DNA of 63,711 nt from a virus, in IMG/VR virus record IMGVR_UViG_3300021976_000012, positions 1-63,711 of that record, one strand, 5' to 3'. Of the stretch, positions 21,230 to 30,345 are shown piece by piece; the stretch's first letter is position 1, and each line of letters starts with the position of its first letter. The notes beneath the pieces are model-generated. The model worked only from the letters and a program-made list of their open reading frames with translations. It was not told the origin of the DNA and ran no database searches. The translations under genes and the position numbers were made by a program.

Positions 21230-21449
21230 GCTTTATGCTCATGATCTACGTGGTATTGCTGATGCCCTAGACAATCTAGGAACAGCTCATGGCATTAAGA
21301 TTACCACTTTTAAATATGGCAGCTTAACAGTTACTGTTGATGAGATATCTGATCAGAAAGATGGAAGGAGTTTATTCGTAACAAGCATCAGTGATAGTAT
21401 TCAGTCAACTCCACCACCATGGCAACAACATCATAGAAGCGATAAGTAA
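21216..21449 (+). CDS. Hypothetical protein, 77 aa
   Basis: GTG 21216 (VIAIKLYAHDLRGIADALDN) chosen over upstream codons inside the previous gene. Overlaps that gene by 14 nt. The stop overlaps the next ATG. Confidence 0.6.
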   Translation: MIAIKLYAHDLRGIADALDNLGTAHGIKITTFKYGSLTVTVDEISDQKDGRSLFVTSISDSIQSTPPPWQQHHRSDK

Positions 21450-21667
21450 TGTGGGAAGAGAAAAAGATAGAGCAAATACACAAGTGCAACTTCCCAGAAG
21501 AACGATTGAGTGCCGCCAATCTTGGAGATGTTTGGCTCTGTGATGGTTCTAGTTGTAACAAAAGATACATAGTTGTAAATAGGGAAGTGGCCAATATGGT
21601 TGCATTCCCAACTCTTGTACCATTAAGACCTTGGCATTTAGAATTTTGGAAATCGATTTCTTGGTGA
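21449..21667 (+). CDS. Cys-containing hypothetical protein, 72 aa
   Basis: IHKCNFPEERLSAANLGDVW then LCDGSSCNKRYIVV, a common small-protein pattern with three Cys that may bind zinc. Ends with an aromatic-rich segment. Confidence 0.65.
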   Translation: MWEEKKIEQIHKCNFPEERLSAANLGDVWLCDGSSCNKRYIVVNREVANMVAFPTLVPLRPWHLEFWKSISW

Positions 21668-21676
21668 GGTATTTAT

Positions 21677-21808
21677 ATGGTCTGCGAATACTGTCGTGGT
21701 GTGCTTCACAGTAAGCAACCTAAGAAATGCAAGGGTGGCACATGGTGTGATTGTGCCCATAGACTTCCAACCGAAATTATAAGGCAACTAAAGGAAGAAG
21801 TAAAGTAA
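21677..21808 (+). CDS. Zinc-binding miniprotein, 43 aa
   Basis: MVCEYCRGVLHSKQPKKCKGG followed by TWCDCAH: CxxC plus CxC/His, one likely zinc site. GAGGT before ATG 21677; TAATG coupling to the next gene. Confidence 0.65.
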   Translation: MVCEYCRGVLHSKQPKKCKGGTWCDCAHRLPTEIIRQLKEEVK

Positions 21809-22104
21809 TGAATGAGCAAGACCCGAACAAGCAGATGAATGAAGAACCTACTCTAGTACTTGATGATGCCACCAATAAGGAAATAGCTGACTTTCTAGCT
21901 GACCCATCCACAGGTACAGTGTGGACTGGGCGTGAGAATCGCCGTCTTGGACTTTCTCCAGAAGAGGAAGTCGAAGGTGAGAACTTCGAAGCTGACGGTA
22001 ATGACGAAGACAGCGATCTAGAAGACGAAGACGATTTCGAAGATGACGATGAAGAAGACGAAGACGATGATGATGACGAAGAAGAGACTATTGTTGTCAA
22101 CTGA
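21808..22104 (+). CDS. Highly acidic protein, 98 aa
   Basis: The N-terminus is structured (LVLDDATNKEIADFLADPST), the second half is almost entirely Glu/Asp (about residues 52-94). Such tails mimic DNA or bind basic proteins; function not assigned. It is the last gene before a 122-nt gap preceding the recombination genes. Confidence 0.7.
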   Translation: MNEQDPNKQMNEEPTLVLDDATNKEIADFLADPSTGTVWTGRENRRLGLSPEEEVEGENFEADGNDEDSDLEDEDDFEDDDEEDEDDDDDEEETIVVN

Positions 22105-22141
22105 TTGACAGGTTTGATGGTCTAGTCTCTTGCGCGACGCT

Positions 22142-22251
22142 GACCTGCGATGGTAGACTGAAGCACTAAAGAAAACAGAAACGAATCGCCTCAATTCGGA
22201 CAAATGGGTTATTAAGGATTCGTTAAATGTCGCTAAATACCATCGCAGGTC
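22142..22251 (+). promoter_or_regulatory. 14-bp inverted repeat spanning the start of the Sak4-like gene
   Basis: GACCTGCGATGGTA (22142-22155) in the leader is perfectly complementary to TACCATCGCAGGTC (22238-22251) in codons 4-8. The ribosome-binding site (AAGGAT) and ATG 22227 lie in the 82-nt loop. In RNA this long-range pairing could control initiation. Confidence 0.5.
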
Positions 22252-22985
22252 TAGCAATTTCAAAAGTATCCATCCAAGAGCCTTCCGCAAACATCCTAAT
22301 TTTTGGGGAGTCAGGAGCAGGAAAGACTACGCTCGCAGGTTCTGCTGATGCTGTTCCTGAAATGCGTAAGGTTCTTATATTGGACATTGAGGGTGGACTA
22401 CTCTCTTTGAAGGACAGATACCCAAACGTAGATAGCGTCAGAATCAAAACTTGGTCTGACCTACAATCAGTTTATGACGAGCTATATGCTGGTGCTCATG
22501 GTTATAAGACCATCATCCTAGACAGTCTTACTGAGGCTCAGAAGATGTCTATGGATACAGTGATGCGCAAGCTCGTTGAAATGCATGAAGAACGTGATGC
22601 GGATGTTCCAGGAATCCGTGAGTGGAATATTAACATTGAACAAACGCGGAAGTTTGTTCGTGCATTACGTGACCTACCTGTAACTACGATTTTCACAGCG
22701 CTTGCCAAACAGGACAAGAATCAAAAAACCGGCGTGACTAAAACTAAACCTTCACTTTCAGGCAAAGTAGCAGATGAAGTCGCCGGCTTTCTTGATATAG
22801 TAGCTTACCTATATACCAAGGAGGTTGACGGAGAACAAAAACGTGTGCTACTAAGCCATGCGACCCAGGATACCATCGCCAAAGATCGTACCGGTAAATT
22901 GGAACAGACCATATTAGACCCCACCATGTTTACAATATGGAATGCGATTAAGGGATCAAGCAATGACGCAACCGTTGAAGGTTAA
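22227..22985 (+). CDS. Sak4-like RecA-fold ATPase, 252 aa
   Basis: Walker A GESGAGKT (residues 27-34), KTIILDSLTEAQK as Walker B, and a RecA-type core. Phage Sak4-like ATPases act in single-strand annealing and strand exchange; the DUF669 partner gene directly downstream is the usual neighbour. AAGGATT precedes ATG 22227. Confidence 0.87.
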   Translation: MSLNTIAGLAISKVSIQEPSANILIFGESGAGKTTLAGSADAVPEMRKVLILDIEGGLLSLKDRYPNVDSVRIKTWSDLQSVYDELYAGAHGYKTIILDSLTEAQKMSMDTVMRKLVEMHEERDADVPGIREWNINIEQTRKFVRALRDLPVTTIFTALAKQDKNQKTGVTKTKPSLSGKVADEVAGFLDIVAYLYTKEVDGEQKRVLLSHATQDTIAKDRTGKLEQTILDPTMFTIWNAIKGSSNDATVEG

Positions 22986-23424
22986 TTTTTCATCTAACGA
23001 AGCCAGTTCTGAGGCTCGCGTTATTCCCCCGTCGGGCGAATACACCGTTAATATTACTGACGGTAACATTAAAGAAGTCAAGCCAGGTAAGAAGAACACA
23101 GGCAAGCCGTTCTGGCAGCTAACGTACATCATCCAAGAGGGTCCTTATGATGGCGTTAGTCTCATGTCTTCAGTTATGCTTTTCGATGGCGCGCTATACT
23201 CATTCGCGCAGCTAATGAAGGCTCTAGGATATGATGTTAATGCTGGAGACTTCGTGGTACCTGAACTACAAAGTGTCATTGGTAAGACGATCAATGTTAA
23301 GGGTCTAAAGAAGCCAGCCGAAACTAAGGATGGCACTGAACTTAACGAGCGCTTTGAAATTCGTAGTTACAAGGCAGCGGCTAAGCCTGCTCCTAACGCA
23401 GCAAGCAACAGCCTACTTCCGTAG
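22963..23424 (+). CDS. DUF669-like ssDNA-binding protein, 153 aa
   Basis: ATG 22963 (MTQPLKVNFSSNEASS) with AAGGGA upstream, overlapping the ATPase gene. SGEYTVNITDGNIKEVKPGK, then KPFWQLTYIIQEGPYDG is the DUF669 pattern, an OB-like fold that works with Sak4-type ATPases. An Ala/Pro-rich tail ends the protein. Confidence 0.82.
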   Translation: MTQPLKVNFSSNEASSEARVIPPSGEYTVNITDGNIKEVKPGKKNTGKPFWQLTYIIQEGPYDGVSLMSSVMLFDGALYSFAQLMKALGYDVNAGDFVVPELQSVIGKTINVKGLKKPAETKDGTELNERFEIRSYKAAAKPAPNAASNSLLP

Positions 23425-23454
23425 GATTAGTTTTGTTATAACAATGTGACGAAG

Positions 23455-23496
23455 GCCAGTCCATATCTACTGGAATTAGATATGGGCTGGTCTTTT
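23455..23496 (+). terminator. Rho-independent terminator
   Basis: 15-bp stem (GCCAGTCCATATCTA with TAGATATGGGCTGGT, one G-T in the middle) around a 7-nt loop, then CTTTTAC. It separates the recombination genes from the primase-helicase gene. Confidence 0.85.
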
Positions 23497-23514
23497 ACAT
23501 CCTAAGGGGTAAGT

Positions 23515-25746
23515 ATGACAGCATACTCCACCTTCCGGGATGCAGTAGATGACACACAGGTACAACGATACAATTTCTTTAGACTAATCTTCGGTGAGCG
23601 TGAAACAGGATACGTATGTATAGCGTATAAGAGCCATCTTAGTAAGCAGATGGAAGAGAAGTTCTTTCACTATCCAACTCAGTTGGAAGAAATGTGCAAG
23701 GACATCGACAAGAGAGCAATCACGCTTACACACGTATATTTCTGCCCGCAGTTGCTAGACGGCAACAAAAGAAGACGTAAAGAAAATGTAGTTAAGTGTC
23801 CTGTACTGTGGGCCGATCTAGACACTTGTAATCCACAACACTTACAAGTACCGGCTTCTATTGTAGTTCAGTCTAGTCAAGGAAGATGGCAAGCCTTTTG
23901 GCGCATGGAGGACGCGCTTCCGCCTCAGGAAGCCGAAACTCTATGTATGAAGATAGCATACTTCCATAAAGAACAGGGTGCAGATAGTAGCGGGTGGGAT
24001 TTAACGCAGCTACTAAGAGTACCATACACGCCGAACTATAAGTATGGCGATCTAACAACTGCTCCAATTGTAGTGGTAACAACAATTGCTGAGAGTCTAT
24101 ATCGTGTATCCGATTTCGATGTATACCCAGCATATGACGCATTAAAGTTCATCGATGACCCGATACCTATTCAGGCGGATCTCCCACAGGAAACCCCGCT
24201 AGAAATTATGCAACGGTATCGTCGATCAATGAATCCTATTGCATTTCAACTGTTTGATGAAGACCCTGGCGAAGGTGACGATTGGAGTAAAATCCAATGG
24301 AAGCTAGCTAAGATCTGCAACGAAGCCGGGATGAAATCGGAAGAAACATTTGTAATCGTTAAGGGTTCACGTTGCAATAAGTATGCAAGAGATGGTCGAC
24401 CAGATACAGCTCTGTGGACCGAAATCAAAAAGGTATATGTCAAAGAAATTGAATATCACGATCTAGTACCAACACCTACAGCAGTTATTCCTGAGATCAT
24501 TTCGGACGATGAAGTTAAGCTAGCACAGTCTCGGGAAACTTTCATTGAGCGATACATAAAATGGGCCTCAGATTTGACCGATGCTGCTCCTCAGTACCAT
24601 CAAGCTGGTGCTTTTGTAATACTTTCTGGAATATTATCCGGGGCAATCAGACTAGATACATCATTCGGAATCATCATTCCTAATCTATGGTTTATGATAT
24701 TAGCAGATACAACACTAACTCGTAAATCGACTGCCATGGATATCTCAATGGAATTGCTTTCAGACGTAAGTCCAGATGCAATTATGGCAACGGATGGTAC
24801 TCCAGAGGGTATTCTAACAGCACTAAAAGATAGACCAAAGCAACCATCTATCTACTTCCGTGATGAGTTCACAGGCTTGCTTGATGCCATGGTTAATAAG
24901 GACTACATGGCTGGCATGGCTGAGCAGTTCACCAAGTTGTATGATGGTAAACAAATCAAGAGACTTCTTAGAAAAGAAGAGATTAGGATTGACAATCCAC
25001 GATTCATCATGTTCACTGGTGGAGTCAAGACTAAGACACAGAACCTACTAACTGAAGAACACATCAATAGCGGATTCATTCCTAGGTTCATCTTCATTAC
25101 TGCTGTAGCAGATAGGTCTAGAGTCCGACCTGTGGGTCCTCCAATAAATATAAACATGGAAGCGAAAGGTAAAATTAGAGATGAACTAAATGACATTAAC
25201 TTCAAGTTCAACAGTCCACGTATGATTGTTATGCCAGATGGTAAGACATCTGCACATCTAAAGCCAGACTTTGAAGCAGTATTAACTGAGGAAGCCTGGA
25301 CTAGATATAATGAACTTGAAGAAACATTAACAAATGCAGCATTAGATACTGGGTTGCCACACCTTACTCCTGTGTATGACCGACTAGCAAAGTCAACTTT
25401 AAAGGCGGCTATTCTGATTGCAGCATCGGAGGCTGATGGAGAGCATGACAGTATTACAGTAGGAATACAACACATCATACATGCAATTTATTACTGTAGA
25501 CACTGGCACACATACGCTAGTGAGATCGTCAATGGAATTGGCAAGAGTCAAGATGAACGTACTATTGATCAGATTGTTAAATTCGTAGAGGATGCTGGAG
25601 CTTTGGGCATGGGTCGTTCTGACATCATGCGCAAGTTCCGTTTGGACTCTCGTCGTGCTGAACTTCTACTTACCACAATCCATCAGCGTCGTCTCTTGTT
25701 CATAAATCAGTTCCAAGGACAACCGAGATACGTTGGGAATCGCTGA
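23515..25746 (+). CDS. Primase-helicase fusion (RepB/AEP primase + DUF3987-like), 743 aa
   Basis: Residues about 1-230: RepB/archaeo-eukaryotic-type primase with VLWADLDTCNP (metal-binding Asp pair) and VVQSSQGRWQAFWRM. Residues about 330-680: DUF3987-like helicase module where LADTTLTRKSTAMDIS replaces a normal Walker A (Lys and Ser/Thr kept, Gly-rich loop lost). A C-terminal HTH-like segment (GMGRSDIMRKFRLDSRRAELL) may bind DNA. AAGGGG precedes ATG 23515. Likely the replication initiator/priming enzyme. Confidence 0.83.
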   Translation: MTAYSTFRDAVDDTQVQRYNFFRLIFGERETGYVCIAYKSHLSKQMEEKFFHYPTQLEEMCKDIDKRAITLTHVYFCPQLLDGNKRRRKENVVKCPVLWADLDTCNPQHLQVPASIVVQSSQGRWQAFWRMEDALPPQEAETLCMKIAYFHKEQGADSSGWDLTQLLRVPYTPNYKYGDLTTAPIVVVTTIAESLYRVSDFDVYPAYDALKFIDDPIPIQADLPQETPLEIMQRYRRSMNPIAFQLFDEDPGEGDDWSKIQWKLAKICNEAGMKSEETFVIVKGSRCNKYARDGRPDTALWTEIKKVYVKEIEYHDLVPTPTAVIPEIISDDEVKLAQSRETFIERYIKWASDLTDAAPQYHQAGAFVILSGILSGAIRLDTSFGIIIPNLWFMILADTTLTRKSTAMDISMELLSDVSPDAIMATDGTPEGILTALKDRPKQPSIYFRDEFTGLLDAMVNKDYMAGMAEQFTKLYDGKQIKRLLRKEEIRIDNPRFIMFTGGVKTKTQNLLTEEHINSGFIPRFIFITAVADRSRVRPVGPPININMEAKGKIRDELNDINFKFNSPRMIVMPDGKTSAHLKPDFEAVLTEEAWTRYNELEETLTNAALDTGLPHLTPVYDRLAKSTLKAAILIAASEADGEHDSITVGIQHIIHAIYYCRHWHTYASEIVNGIGKSQDERTIDQIVKFVEDAGALGMGRSDIMRKFRLDSRRAELLLTTIHQRRLLFINQFQGQPRYVGNR

Positions 25747-25747
25747 C

Positions 25748-26056
25748 ATGCCTTATATGGGCGTTGGTATATTTGATGGCAATAACAAAATAATTATAAA
25801 GCTTCATGGTCCGCTAGAACTATCGATTAGTCCAAGAGAGATACGTGAATCTGCGGAAGCTATTTGGGACAACCATACTACAAAGGCGAACAATATTATT
25901 CCAATAAGAGTGCAAGAATTAGCTGATCATCTTAGAGATATCTTTTGTGACGGTAAAGATATTCTATGGGTTAATGTAGAATACCAGTCGCCATCTAATG
26001 GAAATATCTTCGGTGCAAGTGCTGAGAAGGTGCTCGTAGAATATGTCACAACATAA
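25748..26056 (+). CDS. Hypothetical protein, 102 aa
   Basis: ATG 25748 just after the primase stop with GGGAAT upstream. MPYMGVGIFDGNNKIIIKLH, mostly beta then helical (LADHLRDIF). Unknown. Confidence 0.65.
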   Translation: MPYMGVGIFDGNNKIIIKLHGPLELSISPREIRESAEAIWDNHTTKANNIIPIRVQELADHLRDIFCDGKDILWVNVEYQSPSNGNIFGASAEKVLVEYVTT

Positions 26057-26339
26057 TTATGAGAATACATTAGGAACTTCCTACCTAGAAGGTGGTAGAT
26101 ATAGAGATCGTATTAAGTACCAGGATAGACACAGTAAAGGTAAGAGCAGTGGTGTAATATTTTTCATGTGGCTATTATTTGTTGAACTTTGTTTGATGAG
26201 AAGTTTTGGAGAACTAACATTGTTCGTTAGCAATATCAAGAATAAGTTTGCTGCTAGAGTTAATGCTCCTAAGTGGATTCTTGCTGGTGGATCTTACGTT
26301 ATTTTAGCCATGATGGCAACAACTATATTTAGTAATTGA
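26043..26339 (+). CDS. Membrane protein, 98 aa
   Basis: Polar N-terminus with basic residues (RYRDRIKYQDRHSKGKSS), then two hydrophobic segments (GVIFFMWLLFVELCLM and WILAGGSYVILAMMATTIF). Directly upstream of the DNA polymerase. Confidence 0.65.
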   Translation: MSQHNYENTLGTSYLEGGRYRDRIKYQDRHSKGKSSGVIFFMWLLFVELCLMRSFGELTLFVSNIKNKFAARVNAPKWILAGGSYVILAMMATTIFSN

Positions 26340-26355
26340 CTCCTAAAAGGAGCTT

Positions 26356-28671
26356 GTGTTGGGACACAAACACCCCTTAGCTAATTGTGAAAAATGCCCG
26401 TTCGAAAAAGCTCCTTTTGTACCAACACAAAATCCATATCCTCGTGCTAAGCTTGCTGTTGTTGGTGAAGCACCAGGAGCATATGAAGCTGGCCGTGGTA
26501 TCCCATTTACAGGTCCATCTGGTAAGCTTCTAGATCAAGTTTTACATCACCATGGTTACGAACGCTCCGAAGTAATGGTAACCAACATTTGTTTGTGTAG
26601 ACCAGCAAATAACGATGATCCACCCAAGGCAGCGATCGCGGCTTGCAAGCCTAGGCTTGACGCAGAGCTAGCTCACAGCGGCATAGAAAAGATTTTAGCC
26701 GTGGGTGGTACGGCAGCCAGTGCACTAATTGATCCGAAAAAGAAAATCTCATCATTACGCATCGGTCCACCAAAACCATATATTGAGAATCCTGAAATAA
26801 AAGTAGTAGCATCATGGCATCCAGCATACTGCCTAAGATCTCCAGATGCGTTTCCATCCCTTGTTTCCGACGCAGGAAAATTAAGAGGAAAATCAAATGC
26901 AACTTGGATTGACCCTGACTACAGAGTTTTTGAGTCTGGAACTAACATACGACAAGCGGTATCACGATTGGCAGAAATCAAGGGGCCTCTCGTTATCGAC
27001 ATTGAGTGCGGCGTTGAAAAAGACTTTTCTTTCGCCCACCCAAATCACTACAATCTACTCTGCTTGGGGATCGCATACGGTCCAAGGAAAGCAGTGGTAT
27101 TCGGTGGAAGTGGACTTAGCGAGCCGGCAGTACAGGCTGATGTCCTCTCCCTCCTTAGAAGCAAACGTCTTATCGGACATAACATCAAGTTCGACCTGGC
27201 TGGATTATTCCCAATCTTCGGGGAGCTAGAAGCTTATGCCGACACAATGTTACAATCTTACACCCTCGATGAACGTCCTGGTCAGCATGGACTCAAGAAG
27301 CTCGCTATCGAGTTATTGGGAGCACCTGATTGGGAAGCAGCGATTAAGAAATTTATTCCTAGGGGGAAAGATTATAGTCACATACCAAGACCAATACTAT
27401 ACAAGTACAACGCCTTCGATGTTGCTGCAACATGGGACCTGTGGGAATTATTCACTTCCCGCATGGGAGAACGAGAACATCAGCAACATGAATTCTTGAT
27501 TCAGGCATCTAATGCATTAATGGGTCTTGAACGTGCTGGCATGACGTTTGATATGGACTACAGTCTAGAACTTCAAGAGATGTTTGAGAAAGAACTTGAG
27601 GCACTAGAAGTTGAAATATCGAGCACCACAGGTAGGAACCTAAACCCGCGATCTCCGATGCAGATTACGAATTGGTTCGCGGAACAAGGCATGGTGTTAA
27701 GCACAACCAATGCCGACATGATGGAATTGATTCTAGGAAAAACGAACAATGAGAAAGTTAAAACATTTATCAACCAACTCTTATTACACCGTCGTAGAAG
27801 CAAACTTAATGGAACGTATATTAAAGGATTCCACAAACGTTTATATGAAGGTAAGATCTTCACAACATACACTCTTCACGGTACAACATCTGGCCGTCTC
27901 GCCTCCAAAAATCCGAACATGCAAAACATCGTACGCGACAAGAGGATTAAGAATCAGTTTACAGTTGAAACCGAAGGTAACGTACTTATTCAGGCAGACT
28001 ATAAACAAGCCGAGGGTCGTGTCATTACGACGCTGGCACAAGACGAATATCTAGCAAACATCTTCCGTGATCCTACTCGTGATATCTTCGATGAACTCTG
28101 CAATGATATCTATGGTGCTGGAAATTGGATAAAAGAAAATCGCGTAAGCATGAAGTCCATTTTTTATGGCAATGCTTATGGTAGAGGTGTCGCTGCTATT
28201 GCACTAGAGCTTCAACAGCAAGGCTCAAGTATTACTTTAGAAGAAACAAAAGATTTGATGCGTGAATTCAATGCACGCATTGCTAGTGTCATAGCATGGC
28301 AGGCTTCAATCAGACATAAGGTTCTCCATGGTGAAGATCTCACGACGCCGTTCGGCCGCAAACGATCCTTCTGGCTCATTACCGAACAAAACAAATCCGA
28401 CGTTGTTAATGAAGCCCTTAGCTTCTTACCACAATCCATTGCCTCTGATATCTGCGTCTCCGCTCTTATCAAACTACAGCCGAAACTACGCGGGCTGGCC
28501 ACGACGAGACTTACCATCCACGACGCTCTTATCGTTGAATGTAGAGACTCAGATTCTAGAGACGTAATAGATCTATTAAAGACTGAGATGACATTAGCAG
28601 GAGAAACATTCACTACATATGTGCCATTCGTAGTTGATGTTTCAACAGGTACTCGGTGGAGTGAATTGTGA
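26356..28671 (+). CDS. Uracil-DNA glycosylase / family A DNA polymerase fusion, 771 aa
   Basis: Residues about 1-190: family 4 uracil-DNA glycosylase with CEKCPF, VVGEAPGAYEAGRG, TNICLCRPAN and SWHPAY, plus Cys for an iron-sulfur cluster. About 200-370: 3'-5' exonuclease (VIDIEC, LIGHNIKFD, YNAFDVAATWD). About 380-771: PolA-type polymerase, motif A IQADYKQAEGR, motif B MKSIFYGNAYGRG, motif C TIHDALIVE. It replicates phage DNA and may sense or remove template uracil. GTG 26356 with AAAAGGAGC. Downstream GTG of the HNH gene overlaps its stop. Confidence 0.92.
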   Translation: MLGHKHPLANCEKCPFEKAPFVPTQNPYPRAKLAVVGEAPGAYEAGRGIPFTGPSGKLLDQVLHHHGYERSEVMVTNICLCRPANNDDPPKAAIAACKPRLDAELAHSGIEKILAVGGTAASALIDPKKKISSLRIGPPKPYIENPEIKVVASWHPAYCLRSPDAFPSLVSDAGKLRGKSNATWIDPDYRVFESGTNIRQAVSRLAEIKGPLVIDIECGVEKDFSFAHPNHYNLLCLGIAYGPRKAVVFGGSGLSEPAVQADVLSLLRSKRLIGHNIKFDLAGLFPIFGELEAYADTMLQSYTLDERPGQHGLKKLAIELLGAPDWEAAIKKFIPRGKDYSHIPRPILYKYNAFDVAATWDLWELFTSRMGEREHQQHEFLIQASNALMGLERAGMTFDMDYSLELQEMFEKELEALEVEISSTTGRNLNPRSPMQITNWFAEQGMVLSTTNADMMELILGKTNNEKVKTFINQLLLHRRRSKLNGTYIKGFHKRLYEGKIFTTYTLHGTTSGRLASKNPNMQNIVRDKRIKNQFTVETEGNVLIQADYKQAEGRVITTLAQDEYLANIFRDPTRDIFDELCNDIYGAGNWIKENRVSMKSIFYGNAYGRGVAAIALELQQQGSSITLEETKDLMREFNARIASVIAWQASIRHKVLHGEDLTTPFGRKRSFWLITEQNKSDVVNEALSFLPQSIASDICVSALIKLQPKLRGLATTRLTIHDALIVECRDSDSRDVIDLLKTEMTLAGETFTTYVPFVVDVSTGTRWSEL

Positions 28672-29186
28672 GTTTACTAATTCCTTTAACTCAAGGTAAA
28701 AGCTCTATAATAGATGATGAGATGTTCGACTTAGTATCTCAATTCAAGTGGTCATTTCATGAAAACCAGTATAGAGATGGTATAGCATATGCTGGTCGTA
28801 GCATTCGAGTGAACGGCAAACAGGTTACTCAATATATACACACATTAATTACTGACTACGATATGGTTAATCACATAAATGGTGATGGCCTTGATAATAG
28901 ATTGGAAAATCTTAGACCATCTAATAGAAGTCTTAATAGAAGTACTGCATTAAAAACAAGAACTTCAAAATCACACTACAAAGGTGCTTACTATCGTAGA
29001 TCTTCCAGAAAATGGAATGCACAGATTAGAATAAATGGTGTAACAGTAAGTTTAGGTTACTTTCAAAAAGAATCTGATGCGGCACGAGCATATGATGATG
29101 CAGCACGAATCCACTTTGGAGGATTTGCTACACTGAACTTTCCTCTAGATGGAGAAAGAGGTTGCCTACGTGGAAGACTTCACTGA
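28668..29186 (+). CDS. AP2-HNH homing endonuclease, 172 aa
   Basis: HNH part with VNHINGDGLDNRLENLRP; AP2 part SHYKGAYYRRSSRKWNAQI and AARAYDDA. GTG 28668 overlaps the polymerase stop (GTGA) and its own 3' end overlaps the next gene by 38 nt, giving an unusual C-terminal tail (GERGCLRGRLH). Placement at the polymerase gene is typical for mobile endonucleases. Confidence 0.93.
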   Translation: MSLLIPLTQGKSSIIDDEMFDLVSQFKWSFHENQYRDGIAYAGRSIRVNGKQVTQYIHTLITDYDMVNHINGDGLDNRLENLRPSNRSLNRSTALKTRTSKSHYKGAYYRRSSRKWNAQIRINGVTVSLGYFQKESDAARAYDDAARIHFGGFATLNFPLDGERGCLRGRLH

Positions 29187-29373
29187 AAGAAATATTGTAC
29201 ACAATGGAAAATGTATCAATGTAATTTGGGATGGCATAAACGTAAGTGTTGAAGTTCAAGATAATAGAGCGGCGTTTGTTACAAGTGTTAATGATTCCGA
29301 CATGTCAGTACGGGGAAACTTCAGCGTAAAATTTTTGGATAGCGTTGCCTTACAAAAAGGTTTTGGGAAATGA
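29149..29373 (+). CDS. Hypothetical protein, 74 aa
   Basis: MEKEVAYVEDFTERNIVHNG then GKCINVIWDGINVSVEVQDN, beta-rich. Begins inside the HNH gene; before HNH insertion it probably followed the polymerase directly. ATGA overlap with the next gene. Confidence 0.6.
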   Translation: MEKEVAYVEDFTERNIVHNGKCINVIWDGINVSVEVQDNRAAFVTSVNDSDMSVRGNFSVKFLDSVALQKGFGK

Positions 29374-29537
29374 TTAATTGGGATGAAATTAAAGAGATCC
29401 GTAAGAATGGCTGTCCACGCTGTGGAGCACAACTCGGTGGTCGAGATGGTGTGCATTACCACGGGTTATCAATTTGGTGCTTAAGTTGTAGTTGGGGAAA
29501 GAACTGGGAAAAAGATGGCGTTCTAGAGAAGAAGTAA
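29370..29537 (+). CDS. Zinc-ribbon miniprotein, 55 aa
   Basis: GCPRCGAQLGG...WCLSCSWGKNWEKDG: textbook two-knuckle zinc ribbon. ATG overlaps the previous TGA. Part of a long run of such genes at 29.4-32.3 kb. Confidence 0.7.
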   Translation: MINWDEIKEIRKNGCPRCGAQLGGRDGVHYHGLSIWCLSCSWGKNWEKDGVLEKK

Positions 29538-29550
29538 ACCACCACAGGTA

Positions 29551-29844
29551 GTGCAGCAGACTGAGCGATTTTATGATGAAATAACACACGAAACATATTT
29601 CAAAGAACCATGTCCTAAATGCGGTGGAAAAGTATGGTATGATCTATCATGCCATACTTATGGTGGCAATCCTGATGGTACCGGTTGGAAAGCTTGCCTT
29701 CCGTGCGACTCTGCTGCATACTTGTACTGTAAGACCAAGGACTGCCCATGGTCGTACACATGGGGACATAACAAAAATAATCCTAGATTCAAAGATGAAG
29801 AATCACGGCGTCCGTCATGGTTAGTTGGAGATTGGCCGTACTAA
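29551..29844 (+). CDS. Zinc-ribbon protein, 97 aa
   Basis: GTG 29551 directly after ACCACAGGTA; no other in-frame start before the conserved part. CPKCGGKVWYDLSCHTYGGN, LPCDSAAYLYCKTKDCPWSY give up to eight Cys. Probably binds two zinc ions. Confidence 0.65.
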   Translation: MQQTERFYDEITHETYFKEPCPKCGGKVWYDLSCHTYGGNPDGTGWKACLPCDSAAYLYCKTKDCPWSYTWGHNKNNPRFKDEESRRPSWLVGDWPY

Positions 29845-29845
29845 C

Positions 29846-30046
29846 ATGCCTAGAGCACGTAAGCCTTGTCGTTGGTGTGAAAAGGAAGTAGTTTGGAATG
29901 TAAAAGGATACTGGCAAGACAACGATGCACCATTCAGTATACAACGTACTTGTGACTTGAATCCACATCCACGAAAAAATGGGCATGAACCAAGAACAAC
30001 CTATCAGACAAGGGTACAGCCTAAGATTAGAGGTGTTAAAAAATGA
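29846..30046 (+). CDS. Small basic zinc-type protein, 66 aa
   Basis: ATG 29846 (MPRARKPCRWCEKEVVWNVK). CxxC near the N-terminus and several His; basic overall, so nucleic-acid binding is possible. ATGA overlap with the next gene. Confidence 0.6.
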   Translation: MPRARKPCRWCEKEVVWNVKGYWQDNDAPFSIQRTCDLNPHPRKNGHEPRTTYQTRVQPKIRGVKK

Positions 30047-30345
30047 GCATGAGTATGAACCAAGCAATGGCGGAAGTCAGAGCTACTGGTTGTGACGCTG
30101 AAAATCCTAGTATGTATTATAATGGCAATGGTAAATATATTTGTCGATGCATAGTATGTGCTAGATGTGACCACCATACTGGAAATAGTACTCAAGGTCA
30201 CTACTGGAAATATTGTAGAGTACAAGCAAAGTTCCATGAAAACCATAAAAGATCAGTTCTATACTGTAATCAATGTGAACCTGAGTATCACCTATGTTGT
30301 CCCGGCAATTGCGAAATCTATAATGAGGATGGTTCTAAGAAATAA
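30043..30345 (+). CDS. Cys/His-rich protein, 100 aa
   Basis: ICRCIVCARCDHHTGN...YCRVQAKFHENH...LYCNQCEPEYHLCCPGNC: at least ten Cys and several His, as in multi-zinc proteins. TAATG coupling to the next gene. ATG 30055 is an alternative. Confidence 0.65.
   Translation: MSMSMNQAMAEVRATGCDAENPSMYYNGNGKYICRCIVCARCDHHTGNSTQGHYWKYCRVQAKFHENHKRSVLYCNQCEPEYHLCCPGNCEIYNEDGSKK

Noticed and set aside
21777-22100. Serine-rich ORF on the minus strand
   Set aside because: Poly-Ser is the antisense of the Glu/Asp codons of the acidic gene at 21808-22104; shadow only.
22105-22133. TTGACA at 22105 as a promoter for the recombination genes
   Set aside because: No acceptable -10 element (TANNNT) lies 16-18 nt downstream.
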